Assembly (NCBI RefSeq): GCF_000421545.1
Contig: NZ_ATXF01000004.1
Coordinates: 310,001 to 374,000 of the forward strand
Origin: Agromyces italicus DSM 16388
Lineage (GTDB): Bacteria > Actinomycetota > Actinomycetes > Actinomycetales > Microbacteriaceae
Length of the DNA stretch: 64,000 bases
Reading direction: 5' to 3'
Made by a program: the position numbers and the translations under genes. Positions 1 through 8,124 of the stretch are shown here, piece after piece. Numbering within the stretch: the stretch's first letter is position 1; the number at the start of each line of letters is the position of its first letter. A model generated the notes under the pieces. The model had not been told where the DNA came from and searched no databases. It saw only the letters and a list, made by a program, of their open reading frames with translations.

Positions 1-454
1 CATTACTGGGGGACCCTCGCCCCTGCGATTCGGCGTCACCGGTCAGGAGAGCGGCCCACACCGGGGCGATGGTCGCGGAGCGAGACGTGTCGAGGCCGAG
101 CTCGATGTGGCTGACCGACGCCGGGTCTGCGGTGACCCCGTGGTCGGCGGCGATCTCGGTGATCCGTCGCGCGAGGTCGATGTCCTGCTGGGTCACCCAT
201 TCGACGACGTGTTCGGCGCCCTCGTCGTCTCGGTAGACGGCGTCGTCGCTGATCAGCCTGAGATCGACGAAGCCGTCGCCGATCGACGCTCGCGGGTGGT
301 GGCCGAGCGCATCGCCCGCCTCGCCCACCGCGACGACGAACCGTGCGCCGATGCCGAAGTCGTCGATCAGGTACCTGGCATGCAGTCCCTGGGCCAGCTT
401 GCGCCAGTCGGCCAGTCGGGCCGCGGCGATCTGCTCGCCCCTCAGCATGTCCAT
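1..454 (-). CDS. Pterin-4a-carbinolamine dehydratase-like/VOC protein, 3' part cut off by the window edge
   Basis: Translated from the complement, the visible 151 residues start MDMLRGEQIAAARLADWRKL and carry a pterin carbinolamine dehydratase-like domain (residues about 10-100). This includes the GHHPRASIGDGFVDLRL stretch, which resembles the His-His-Pro active-site region of that fold. A segment follows (HIELGLDTS..IAPVWAALLTGD) that in related actinobacterial proteins leads into a glyoxalase/VOC domain. The gene runs off the window at position 1, so that second domain is only inferred. The ATG at 454 was chosen because a TAGACT -10 box at 463-468 would put the transcript start at or next to it; an in-frame ATG at 448 is the alternative. 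Its true substrate is unknown: many such fusions are annotated simply as VOC family protein. Confidence 0.7.
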   Translation of the reverse strand, partial: MDMLRGEQIAAARLADWRKLAQGLHARYLIDDFGIGARFVVAVGEAGDALGHHPRASIGDGFVDLRLISDDAVYRDDEGAEHVVEWVTQQDIDLARRITEIAADHGVTADPASVSHIELGLDTSRSATIAPVWAALLTGDAESQGRGSPSN

Positions 455-462
455 GGACGCGG

Positions 463-468
463 AGTCTA
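463..468 (-). promoter_or_regulatory. -10 box TAGACT of the first gene
   Basis: On the minus strand TAGACT lies 8 nt before the ATG at 454, so the mRNA would have little or no 5' leader. It lies just downstream of the tRNA-Leu hairpin, so the gene has its own promoter. Confidence 0.5.
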
Positions 469-496
469 TGCCCGGCCCGACACCGCGGCAAGGAAT

Positions 497-526
497 CCCG
501 CTTCGGGTGCACACACCCGAAGCGGG
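497..526 (-). terminator. Hairpin terminator behind tRNA-Leu
   Basis: A perfect 13-bp stem (497-509 with 514-526) has a 4-nt loop and begins 3 nt beyond the CCA end of the tRNA. There is no real U-tract, as is common for actinobacterial terminators. Confidence 0.7.
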
Positions 527-529
527 TCT

Positions 530-615
530 TGGTGCCGGTGGTGGGGGTCGAACCCACACGCCCTTTCGGGCAAAGCATTTTGAGTGCTCCGCGTCTGCCA
601 TTCCGCCACACCGGC
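530..615 (-). tRNA. leuX-type tRNA-Leu(CAA): tRNA-Leu, anticodon CAA
   Basis: The complement reads GCCGGTG at the 5' end and CACCGGC-A-CCA at the 3' end, giving a 7-bp acceptor stem, a discriminator A and an encoded CCA. The anticodon loop is CTCAAAA with CAA at 582-580, which reads the UUG codon. A long variable arm (GCCC..GGGC) makes it a class II tRNA, as expected for leucine. The T arm GTGGGTTCGACCCCCAC is canonical. A likely -10 box (TATTCT, 635-630) overlaps the start region of the divergent response regulator. Confidence 0.95.
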
Positions 616-629
616 CAGAGGCCTCGCCC

Positions 630-635
630 AGAATA
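630..635 (-). promoter_or_regulatory. Probable -10 box of tRNA-Leu
   Basis: TATTCT on the minus strand lies about 14 nt before the mature 5' end. A CTGTCA hexamer 17 nt further upstream (658-653) is a plausible -35 and overlaps the first codons of the divergent regulator. Confidence 0.4.
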
Positions 636-638
636 CCG

Positions 639-644
639 TAGGCT
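639..644 (+). promoter_or_regulatory. -10 box TAGGCT of the ANTAR regulator
   Basis: TAGGCT ends 7 nt before the GTG at 652, the geometry of a leaderless transcript. Confidence 0.6.
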
Positions 645-651
645 TTCCTCC

Positions 652-1260
652 GTGACAGACACCGAATCAACTCAGCCGGCTGCTCCGCGCCGCGTGGTCG
701 TGGCGGAGGATGAGTCGCTCATCCGCCTCGACATCGTCGAGATCCTGCGCGACAACGGCTTCGAGGTCGTCGGCGAGGCGGGCGACGGCGAGACCGCCGT
801 GGCGCTCGCGACCGAGCTCCGACCCGATCTCGTCATCATGGACGTCAAGATGCCTCAGCTCGACGGCATCTCCGCGGCCGAGCGCCTCTCGAAGGGCCAC
901 ATCGCCCCGGTCGTGCTCCTGACGGCGTTCAGCCAGAAGGAGCTCGTCGAGCGCGCCAGCGAGGCGGGCGCCCTCGCCTACGTCGTGAAGCCGTTCACGC
1001 CGAACGACCTCCTGCCGGCGATCGAGATCGCGCTGGCCCGCCACGCGCAGATCATCGCGCTCGAGGCCGAGGTCGGCGACCTCGTCGAGCGCTTCGAGAC
1101 CCGCAAGCTCGTCGACCGGGCGAAGGGCCTGCTGAACGAGAAGATGGGCCTCTCCGAGCCCGAGGCGTTCCGGTGGATCCAGAAGGCGTCGATGGATCGG
1201 CGCCTCACCATGAAGGACGTCTCCCAGGCGATCATCGAGCAGCTCGCAGCCAAGAAGTAG
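652..1260 (+). CDS. pdtaR: ANTAR-domain response regulator (PdtaR type)
   Basis: 202 residues. A CheY-like receiver (residues about 14-130) carries the acidic pocket EDE at 19-21, phospho-acceptor Asp64 (IMDVKMP), Thr91 and Lys113 (VVKPF). A C-terminal ANTAR RNA-binding domain (about 137-200, LVERFETRKLVDRAKGLLNE..) follows. In this family, phosphorylation by the kinase PdtaS lets the ANTAR dimer bind paired hairpins in mRNA and prevent early termination; the kinase is not in this window. The GTG start was chosen because a TAGGCT box ends 7 nt upstream; the reading frame is open further upstream but crosses the tRNA gene. Gene order (tRNA-Leu, regulator, polA) matches other Microbacteriaceae as far as I recall. 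Confidence 0.93.
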   Translation: MTDTESTQPAAPRRVVVAEDESLIRLDIVEILRDNGFEVVGEAGDGETAVALATELRPDLVIMDVKMPQLDGISAAERLSKGHIAPVVLLTAFSQKELVERASEAGALAYVVKPFTPNDLLPAIEIALARHAQIIALEAEVGDLVERFETRKLVDRAKGLLNEKMGLSEPEAFRWIQKASMDRRLTMKDVSQAIIEQLAAKK

Positions 1261-1274
1261 GCCTCCGGCCCCGA

Positions 1275-1318
1275 ACGACGGATGCCTCGACGCCACGTGT
1301 CGTCGAGGCATCCGTCGT
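1275..1318. terminator. 18-bp hairpin between pdtaR and polA
   Basis: A perfect 18-bp inverted repeat (1275-1292 with 1301-1318, 8-nt loop) follows the regulator stop by 14 nt. Each arm contains the GGATGCC/GGCATCC heptamer. There is no U-tract. Confidence 0.7.
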
Positions 1319-1365
1319 CCGCATTCGGGGGCGTGAGCGCGTCGGGGAGTGTCGGCGGCCGCTTG

Positions 1366-1371
1366 TAGGCT
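1366..1371 (+). promoter_or_regulatory. -10 box TAGGCT of polA
   Basis: TAGGCT, then exactly 6 nt, then the GTG start at 1378: a leaderless layout. Confidence 0.65.
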
Positions 1372-1377
1372 GGTGCG

Positions 1378-4065
1378 GTGACGGACGCAGACAAGCCCAC
1401 CCTCCTCGTCGTCGACGGCCATTCGCTGGCCTTCCGAGCCTTCTACGCCCTCCCGGTCGACAGCTTCACCACTCGCGACGGGCAGCACACGAACGCCATC
1501 CACGGCTTCCTTTCGATGCTGCTCCTGCTGCTGCAGAACGAGAAGCCGACGCACCTCGCGGTGGCGTTCGACATCTCGCGGCACTCGTTCCGCACGCGCG
1601 AGTACCCCGAGTACAAGGGCACTCGTGGCGAGACGCCGGCCGAGTTCAAGGGCCAGGTGCCGCTCCTCCAAGACGCGCTGAAGGCGATGGGCGTGCGCAC
1701 CCTCGAGAAAGAGGATTTCGAGGCCGACGACATCCTCGCGACGCTCGCCGCACGCGGCCGTGCCGAGGGCTATCGGGTGCTCCTGGTCTCGGGCGACCGC
1801 GACACCATCCAGCTCGTGAACGACGACGTCACGCTGCTCTACCCGAACACGCAGGGCGTCTCGCAGCTGAAACGCTACGACACCGAGGCCGTGCTCGACC
1901 GCTACGGCGTGCGCCCCGAGCAGTACCCCGACATCGCCGCGCTCGTGGGCGAGACGAGCGACAACCTGATCGGCATCACGAAGGTCGGCGAGAAGACTGC
2001 GGTGAAGTGGCTCGGCCTCTACGGCGACCTCGACGGCATCCTCGAGCACGCCGACGAGATCAAGGGCGTGGTCGGGCAGAACCTGCGCGACCAGCGCGAG
2101 AACGCCATCCGCAACCGGCGGCTCAACCGCCTGGTCACCGACGTCGAGCTCGACGTCGTCATCGACGAGCTCGCGGCGAAGCCGATCGACATCGAGACGG
2201 TGCGGCCGGTGTTCGAACGGCTCGAGTTCCGCACGCTGTTCGAGCGGCTCCGCAAACTCGCCGCCGGTGAGACGAACGGCAACGGCGGGGCGAGCGCTCC
2301 GACGGCCGCGCCGGTTCCCGAGCAGGCGGCTCCGCCCATGCCGACACCGAGACTCCTGCTCGACGAGGAGCTCGAGGCATGGTTCGCCAAGGCCGTCGTG
2401 GCCGAGCCGGCCGGGCTCGGGCTGAGCCTCGAGGTCGTCGACGGGCAGGTGATCGGCGCGGGCATCGCCACCGCCACCGAGACGGTGCGTCTGCCTTGGC
2501 AGGCCGGGCGCACCGACTATGCCCCCTTCGAAGCCTGGCTCTCGAGCGACGCGCCGAAGATCATGACCGACGCGAAGCCGCAGCTCGAGGCGCTCGAGCG
2601 CTCGGGTCTCGCCGTCGACGGGCTCGTGCTCGACACGCTCGTCGCGGGCTGGCTCGCCCGCCCGATCCTCGCTGAGAAGAGCCTCGCCGACCTCGTCGAA
2701 CGCTATCTCGGCGAAACCGTGCCGCAGGCCGATCCCGCACAGCTCGTGCCCGAAGAGGGCACCGACGCGGGCGCGCCCGAATACGCCTGGTTCACCGTGC
2801 GCGTCGCGCCTGCGGTGCTCCGAGCGCTGCCCGAGCCCTCGCGCACGCTCCTCGCCGAGGTCGAGATGCCCCTCGTGCCGGTGCTCGCGTCCATGCAGCT
2901 CCGAGGCGTCGCGGTCGACCACGCCGAACTCGCCGCGCTCTCGAGCGAACTCGGCGATCGCGCGGCCGGGCTCGCGCAGCTCGCCTTCGCCGAGATCGGC
3001 CGCGAAGTGAACCTCGGCTCGCCCAAGCAACTGCAAGAGGTGCTGTTCGATCAGCTCGCGATGCCGAAGACGAGGGCGACGAAGACCGGGTACACGACCG
3101 ACGCGAACGCGCTCGCCGACCTGCAGGAGTCGAACCCGCACCCGTTCCTCGGCTATCTGCTCGAGCACCGCGACGCGACGAAGCTGCGTCAGATCGTCGA
3201 GTCGCTCGACAAGTCGATCGCCGCCGACGGGCGCATCCACACGACGTACGGCCAGATCGGGGCCGCCACCGGGCGCATGTCGTCGAACGACCCGAATCTG
3301 CAGAACATCCCCATCCGCACAGAAGACGGCCGTCGCATCCGCAAGGCGTTCCGCCACGGGCCCGAGTTCAGCGAGTTGCTGACCGCCGACTACTCGCAGA
3401 TCGAGATGCGCATCATGGCGCACCTCTCGGGCGACTCCGGCCTCATCGAGGCCTTCAACGCGGGCGAAGACCTGCACCGCTTCGTCGGCGCGCGGGTGTT
3501 CTCGGTCGACCCGGCCGACGTCACCCCGCTCATGCGCACCAGGGTGAAGGCGATGTCGTACGGTCTCGCCTACGGGCTCAGCGCCTTCGGCCTCTCGAAG
3601 CAGCTGCGCATCGATCGTGCCGAGGCGACCCAGCTCATGAAAGAGTACTTCGAGCGTTTCGGCGCCGTGCGCGACTACCTGCGCGGCGTCGTCGAGCAGG
3701 CGAAGATCGACGGCTACACCGAGACGATCTTCGGTCGGCGCCGCCCGTTCCCCGACCTCAACAGCCCCAACCGGGTGCACCGCGAGAACGCCGAACGCGC
3801 CGCGCTCAATTCGCCGATCCAAGGATCGGCGGCCGACATCATGAAGATCGCGATGGTCGCCGTCGAGCGCTCGATCGCGGAGCAGGGGCTCGCGAGCCGC
3901 ATGCTCATGACCGTGCACGACGAACTCATCTTCGAGGTCGCGGGCGGCGAGAGCGAGCTGCTCGAGGCGCTCGTCCGCGAGAAGATGGCGAACGCCGCCG
4001 ACCTCCTGGTGCCGCTCGAGGTGCAGGTCGGGCGCGGGGCGAATTGGGAGGACGCCGGGCACTGA
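1378..4065 (+). CDS. polA: DNA polymerase I
   Basis: 895 residues, normal length for actinobacterial Pol I, acting in gap filling, Okazaki primer removal and repair. The N-terminal 5'-nuclease domain (about 1-300) has VVDGHSLAFRAFY and the metal-binding FEADDILATLA and SGDRDTIQLV motifs. The middle domain (about 325-500) has the fold position of a 3'-5' exonuclease but lacks the Asp/Glu triad (for example LSLEVVDG where FDTETD would stand), so proofreading is probably absent. The polymerase domain (about 500-895) has motif A DYSQIEMRIMAHL (Asp671), motif B KAMSYGLAYGL and motif C VHDE (846-849). The GTG start sits 6 nt after a TAGGCT box. Confidence 0.97.
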   Translation: MTDADKPTLLVVDGHSLAFRAFYALPVDSFTTRDGQHTNAIHGFLSMLLLLLQNEKPTHLAVAFDISRHSFRTREYPEYKGTRGETPAEFKGQVPLLQDALKAMGVRTLEKEDFEADDILATLAARGRAEGYRVLLVSGDRDTIQLVNDDVTLLYPNTQGVSQLKRYDTEAVLDRYGVRPEQYPDIAALVGETSDNLIGITKVGEKTAVKWLGLYGDLDGILEHADEIKGVVGQNLRDQRENAIRNRRLNRLVTDVELDVVIDELAAKPIDIETVRPVFERLEFRTLFERLRKLAAGETNGNGGASAPTAAPVPEQAAPPMPTPRLLLDEELEAWFAKAVVAEPAGLGLSLEVVDGQVIGAGIATATETVRLPWQAGRTDYAPFEAWLSSDAPKIMTDAKPQLEALERSGLAVDGLVLDTLVAGWLARPILAEKSLADLVERYLGETVPQADPAQLVPEEGTDAGAPEYAWFTVRVAPAVLRALPEPSRTLLAEVEMPLVPVLASMQLRGVAVDHAELAALSSELGDRAAGLAQLAFAEIGREVNLGSPKQLQEVLFDQLAMPKTRATKTGYTTDANALADLQESNPHPFLGYLLEHRDATKLRQIVESLDKSIAADGRIHTTYGQIGAATGRMSSNDPNLQNIPIRTEDGRRIRKAFRHGPEFSELLTADYSQIEMRIMAHLSGDSGLIEAFNAGEDLHRFVGARVFSVDPADVTPLMRTRVKAMSYGLAYGLSAFGLSKQLRIDRAEATQLMKEYFERFGAVRDYLRGVVEQAKIDGYTETIFGRRRPFPDLNSPNRVHRENAERAALNSPIQGSAADIMKIAMVAVERSIAEQGLASRMLMTVHDELIFEVAGGESELLEALVREKMANAADLLVPLEVQVGRGANWEDAGH

Positions 4066-4106
4066 CCGAGGGATCCTCGACCTCGACAGAGATGCACCGG
4101 CTGTCC

Positions 4107-4112
4107 TAGGTT
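4107..4112 (+). promoter_or_regulatory. -10 box TAGGTT of the DUF885 gene
   Basis: TAGGTT, then 6 nt, then ATG at 4119: leaderless layout. Confidence 0.6.
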
Positions 4113-4118
4113 CGAGGG

Positions 4119-5792
4119 ATGGCATCGAGTGAGCGCACCCCGACCGACGTCGACCTGATCGCCGAGGGCTGGGTCGACACCCTCGTCGATCTCGACCCGA
4201 GCATCGGCACGTACATCGGCCGCACGAGTCACGACGACCGGCTCGCCGACTACTCGCCGGCCGGGCACGAACGGCGCATCGCCGCGGTCCGCGACGCCGC
4301 CGCGGCGTTGCGCGCCGCAACGCCGGCCGACGACGTCGACCGGATCACGGTCGCCGACCTGGGGTCCGAGCTCGAGCTCGACCTCGAGCGGTTCGACGCC
4401 GGCCTCCACCTGCGCGACCTGAATGTCATCGCGAGCCCGCCGCAGGAGATCCGCGACGTGTTCGACCTCATGCCGACCGCCGAGGTCGACGACTGGTCGC
4501 GCATCGCCGCCCGGCTGGGTGCCGTTCCCGGCGCGCTCGACGGCTACATCGAGACCTTGCGCGAGGGTGTCGCCGCGGGCACGGTTCCCGCCATCCGGCA
4601 GGTGCGCGAGGTCGCCGCCCAGGCGCGGCGCATCGCCAAGGTCGACGGCTTCTTCACGACCTTCGCGGCGAACGCGAAGGCGGGGGAGTCCGAGCTCCCC
4701 GGCGCGCTCGCGCGCGACCTCGAGTCGGGCGCCGGCGCAGCGAGCGCGGCCTACGGCCGGCTCGCCGAGTTCCTCGAGTCGGGGCTCGCTCCCGTCGCCG
4801 GCGACGCCGACGCCGTCGGCCGCGAGGTCTACGCCCTCGAGTCCCGTCGCTTCCTCGGCGCGGTGATCGACCTCGACGAGACCTACGAGTGGGGCATCGA
4901 GGAGCTCGCGCGCATGGTCGCCGAGCAGGAGTCCATCGCGAACGAGATCGTGCCGGGGGCATCCGTGGCCGAGGCGATCGCGTTCCTCGACGGCGACGCG
5001 AAGCGCAAGCTCCACGGCACCGACGCGCTTCAGCGGTGGATGCAGGAGACGAGCGATCGCGCCGTGGCCGAGCTCGCGGGCACCCAGTTCGACATCCCGG
5101 AGGAGATCCGGGCGCTCGAGTGCATGATCGCACCCACTCAGGAGGGGGGCATCTACTACACCGGCCCGAGCGACGACTTCTCTCGGCCCGGGCGCATGTG
5201 GTGGTCGGTGCCCGAGGGCGTGACCGAGTTCGACACCTGGCGCGAACTCACGACGGTGTACCACGAGGGCGTTCCCGGGCACCACCTGCAGATCGGCCAG
5301 GCGGTCGTGAACCGGGGGCAGCTGAACACGTGGCGCAGGCAGCTGGCCGGCACCTCGGGGCACGCCGAGGGCTGGGCGCTCTACGCCGAGCGGCTCATGG
5401 AGGGCCTCGGCTACCTCGACGATCCGGCCGATCGGCTCGGCATGCTCGACGGCCAGCGCATGCGCGCCGCTCGTGTGGTGCTCGACATCGGCGTGCACCT
5501 CGGCAAACCGCGCCCCGACGGCGTGGGGGTGTGGACGGGGGAGTACGCCCACGAGTTCCTCTCGAAGAACGTGAACATGAACGAGGGGTTCGTGCGCTTC
5601 GAGGTGAACCGGTATCTCGGCTGGCCGGGCCAGGCCCCGTCGTACAAGGTCGGCCAGCGCATCTGGGAGCAGCTGCGCGACGAGGTCGCGCGGCGGGAGG
5701 GCGCCGGGTTCGACATCCGCGACTTCCACCGGAACGCGCTCGCGCTCGGGGGAGTCGGCCTCGACACCCTGCGTTCGGCGCTCATCGCGTGA
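4119..5792 (+). CDS. DUF885 family protein, putative zinc carboxypeptidase-like enzyme
   Basis: 557 residues, the usual length of the family. A zinc-site motif HEGVPGHH lies at residues 382-389 (His382, Glu383, His388), followed by GHAEGWALYAERL, the second conserved block, which should supply a further metal ligand. The rest is helical with no signal peptide or membrane segment, so it should be cytoplasmic. DUF885 proteins are thought to be metallopeptidases related to the M3/M32 fold; the substrate here is unknown. It has its own leaderless promoter and no evident functional link to polA or rpsA. Confidence 0.85.
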   Translation: MASSERTPTDVDLIAEGWVDTLVDLDPSIGTYIGRTSHDDRLADYSPAGHERRIAAVRDAAAALRAATPADDVDRITVADLGSELELDLERFDAGLHLRDLNVIASPPQEIRDVFDLMPTAEVDDWSRIAARLGAVPGALDGYIETLREGVAAGTVPAIRQVREVAAQARRIAKVDGFFTTFAANAKAGESELPGALARDLESGAGAASAAYGRLAEFLESGLAPVAGDADAVGREVYALESRRFLGAVIDLDETYEWGIEELARMVAEQESIANEIVPGASVAEAIAFLDGDAKRKLHGTDALQRWMQETSDRAVAELAGTQFDIPEEIRALECMIAPTQEGGIYYTGPSDDFSRPGRMWWSVPEGVTEFDTWRELTTVYHEGVPGHHLQIGQAVVNRGQLNTWRRQLAGTSGHAEGWALYAERLMEGLGYLDDPADRLGMLDGQRMRAARVVLDIGVHLGKPRPDGVGVWTGEYAHEFLSKNVNMNEGFVRFEVNRYLGWPGQAPSYKVGQRIWEQLRDEVARREGAGFDIRDFHRNALALGGVGLDTLRSALIA

Positions 5793-5845
5793 GCGACCAC
5801 GGCAGCAGTGCGGCGTCGCGGTTGCCGTCGGCCGAGCGAATCCGT

Positions 5846-5957
5846 TAGGATCGAACGTCACTCTTGTGACATCCCTGTCCGCACGCCCATCGCGGAACCA
5901 ACACAACGCTCTCCCGCGCGATGGGCTCGATATTGTCCTTTACGGAGCATTCACTAC
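5846..5957 (+). promoter_or_regulatory. rpsA promoter and about 100-nt leader
   Basis: TAGGAT at 5846-5851 should start transcription near 5858. The 100-nt leader ends with GGAG (5944-5947) about 10 nt before the ATG. In contrast to its neighbours rpsA is not leaderless, which leaves room for feedback control by S1 on its own mRNA, known in other bacteria but not shown here. Confidence 0.5.
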
Positions 5958-7409
5958 ATGACAACCGCAACGACCAAGGCACCCAAGCAGGTCGCCATCA
6001 ACGACATCGGATCTGCTGAAGATTTCCTCGCCGCGGTCGAAAAGACTCTGAAGTTCTTCAACGACGGCGACCTCATCGAGGGCACCGTCGTGAAGATCGA
6101 CCGCGACGAGGTCCTCCTCGACGTCGGCTACAAGACCGAGGGCGTCATCCCCTCGCGCGAGCTTTCGATCAAGCACGACGTCGACCCCAGCGAGGTCGTC
6201 GGCGTCGGCGACACCGTCGAGGCCCTCGTTCTCCAGAAGGAGGACAAGGAAGGCCGCCTCATCCTGTCGAAGAAGCGTGCGCAGTACGAGCGCGCGTGGG
6301 GCGACGTGGAGAAGATCAAGGAAGCCGATGGCGTCGTGACCGGTTCGGTCATCGAGGTCGTCAAGGGCGGCCTGATCGTCGACATCGGCCTCCGAGGCTT
6401 CCTCCCGGCGTCGCTCATCGAGCTCCGCCGCGTGCGCGACCTCACGCCGTACCTCGGCCAGGAGATCGAGGCGAAGATCCTCGAGCTCGACAAGAACCGC
6501 AACAACGTCGTGCTCTCGCGCCGCGCGCTCCTCGAGCAGACGCAGTCCGAATCGCGCTCGACCTTCCTCGCGAACCTCCACCCGGGCCAGATCCGCAAGG
6601 GCGTCATCTCGTCGATCGTCAACTTCGGTGCGTTCGTCGACCTCGGCGGCGTCGACGGTCTCGTCCACGTCTCCGAGCTCTCGTGGAAGCACATCGAGCA
6701 CGCCAGCGAGGTCGTCGAGGTCGGCCAGGAGGTCACCGTCGAGGTGCTCTCCGTCGAGCTCGACCGTGAGCGCGTCTCGCTGTCGCTCAAGGCGACGCAG
6801 GAGGACCCGTGGCAGGTCTTCGCCCGTACCCACGCGATCGGTCAGGTCGCCCCGGGTAAGGTCACGAAGCTCGTTCCGTTCGGTGCGTTCGTTCGCGTCG
6901 CCGACGGCATCGAGGGCCTCGTCCACATCTCCGAGCTGTCGGGCAAGCACGTCGAGCTCGCCGAGCAGGTCGTGTCGGTCGGCGAAGAGGTCTTCGTCAA
7001 GGTCATCGACATCGACCTCGAGCGTCGCCGCATCTCGCTCTCGCTGAAGCAGGCGAACGAGGGCGTCGACCCCGAGGGCACCGAGTTCGACCCGGCGCTC
7101 TACGGCATGCTCACCGAGTACGACGAGCAGGGCAACTACAAGTACCCCGAGGGCTTCGACCCCGAGACCAACGAGTGGCGCGAGGGCTTCGAGGCCCAGC
7201 GCGAGAAGTGGGAGCAGGACTACGCTGCCGCTCAGGCTCGCTGGGAGGCGCACAAGAAGCAGGTTGCTGCTTCGCTCGCCGCCCAGGCCGCCGACGACTC
7301 GTTCTCGGCCGGCGGTGCCTCCTACTCGAGCGACTCGGCCGGCGCGGGCACCCTCGCCGACGACGCCTCGCTCGCGGCACTGCGCGAGAAGCTCTCGAGC
7401 AACAACTGA
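5958..7409 (+). CDS. rpsA: 30S ribosomal protein S1
   Basis: 483 residues with four S1 RNA-binding domains at about 36-106, 122-190, 209-280 and 294-367. The last two carry the typical NFGAFVDLGG and PFGAFVRVADGIEGLVHISELS cores. The C-terminal 115 residues are acidic and low complexity, ending in a Ser/Ala-rich tail. Four domains rather than six is normal for actinobacterial S1. It binds mRNA on the 30S subunit. The start MTTATTKAPKQ was chosen by the GGAG upstream; the frame is open further upstream but with non-coding composition. Confidence 0.97.
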   Translation: MTTATTKAPKQVAINDIGSAEDFLAAVEKTLKFFNDGDLIEGTVVKIDRDEVLLDVGYKTEGVIPSRELSIKHDVDPSEVVGVGDTVEALVLQKEDKEGRLILSKKRAQYERAWGDVEKIKEADGVVTGSVIEVVKGGLIVDIGLRGFLPASLIELRRVRDLTPYLGQEIEAKILELDKNRNNVVLSRRALLEQTQSESRSTFLANLHPGQIRKGVISSIVNFGAFVDLGGVDGLVHVSELSWKHIEHASEVVEVGQEVTVEVLSVELDRERVSLSLKATQEDPWQVFARTHAIGQVAPGKVTKLVPFGAFVRVADGIEGLVHISELSGKHVELAEQVVSVGEEVFVKVIDIDLERRRISLSLKQANEGVDPEGTEFDPALYGMLTEYDEQGNYKYPEGFDPETNEWREGFEAQREKWEQDYAAAQARWEAHKKQVAASLAAQAADDSFSAGGASYSSDSAGAGTLADDASLAALREKLSSNN

Positions 7410-7425
7410 TCGCAGTTCGCGTCAC

Positions 7426-7457
7426 GGAAGGCCGGTCCCCTCGGGGGCCGGCCTTCC
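7426..7457. terminator. Bidirectional hairpin terminator between rpsA and the DUF4126 gene
   Basis: A 10-bp stem GGAAGGCCGG (7426-7435) / CCGGCCTTCC (7448-7457) with a GC-rich loop is followed on the plus strand by a short T stretch (GGCGTTT). It lies between two convergent genes and can serve both. Confidence 0.75.
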
Positions 7458-7463
7458 GGCGTT

Positions 7464-8075
7464 TCAGGGCGCGGCTCTCGGATGCCCCGCGCTGCGCGCG
7501 CGTTGCCTGCGGCGATGGCGGATGACGAGCATGACCGCGATCGCGAGCAGCACTGCGCCGAGGACCACGAGGATCGGAGCCAGGATCGCGGCGAAGGAGA
7601 GCGCGAAGCTGCCTGCATCCTCTGCCGCACTGGCGATCGGCGCGCCGACGCCGGCGGTGGCGCTGTTGATGACGGGGCGCGCAGCGGCCTTGCCGAGATG
7701 CACGAGGAGCGCGAGGCCCACGCCGACCGCGATCGGCACCCACTGCGATGAGGTGAAGAACTGCTCGGGGTCGGTGACCGCGACGGTCTCGGCGCCGATG
7801 CCCGACGTGAAGGCGAGCCCTCCGGCGGTCGGGCGTACGACGGTCTGCACGAGGTCGTTCACCGAGTCGAGGCCCGGAACCTTGTCGGCGACGAACTCGA
7901 CGACGAGCAGCACGACGAGGATCAGCAGCACCCACTCGTTCGCGAGCCACGCCCAGGGTGCAGGCAGTTCGACGAGCCCGGTGAACCGGTCGAGTGCGCC
8001 GAGGATCACGAGCGGGATCCACGCGTTCAGGCCTGCGGCGAGGGCGAGCCCCGTGCCGGTCAGCAGTTCGAGCAT
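7464..8075 (-). CDS. DUF4126 family membrane protein
   Basis: 203 residues with about four to five hydrophobic segments: residues about 5-30, 45-65, 112-130 and 160-190 are clearest. The opening LLTGTGLALAAGLNAWIPL and the internal VRPTAGGLAFTSG match the DUF4126 family. It ends in an Arg-rich cytoplasmic tail. Function is unknown. A strong Shine-Dalgarno (GAGGAGG, 8 nt before ATG) supports the start. It is divergent from coaE, with only 49 bp between starts. Confidence 0.8.
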   Translation of the reverse strand: MLELLTGTGLALAAGLNAWIPLVILGALDRFTGLVELPAPWAWLANEWVLLILVVLLVVEFVADKVPGLDSVNDLVQTVVRPTAGGLAFTSGIGAETVAVTDPEQFFTSSQWVPIAVGVGLALLVHLGKAAARPVINSATAGVGAPIASAAEDAGSFALSFAAILAPILVVLGAVLLAIAVMLVIRHRRRQRARSAGHPRAAP

Positions 8076-8112
8076 GTCGCCTCCTCATCGAACGAGTCGA
8101 GTGTCGCACGGT

Positions 8113-8118
8113 TAGAGT
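8113..8118 (+). promoter_or_regulatory. -10 box TAGAGT of coaE
   Basis: TAGAGT, 6 nt, then GTG at 8125: leaderless layout. Confidence 0.6.
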
Positions 8119-8124
8119 GGTCAC

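Noticed and set aside
36..662. A frame running through tRNA-Leu on the minus strand (208 codons)
   Set aside because: It crosses the tRNA and its terminator and is Arg-rich; the real protein in this region is in another frame and ends its upstream part at 454.
667..4320. Very long Arg-rich open frames on the strand opposite polA, and similar ones opposite uvrA, uvrB and ileS
   Set aside because: They are antisense shadows typical of high-GC genes: Arg/His/Asp/Leu-rich, without domains, and covered by well-identified genes.
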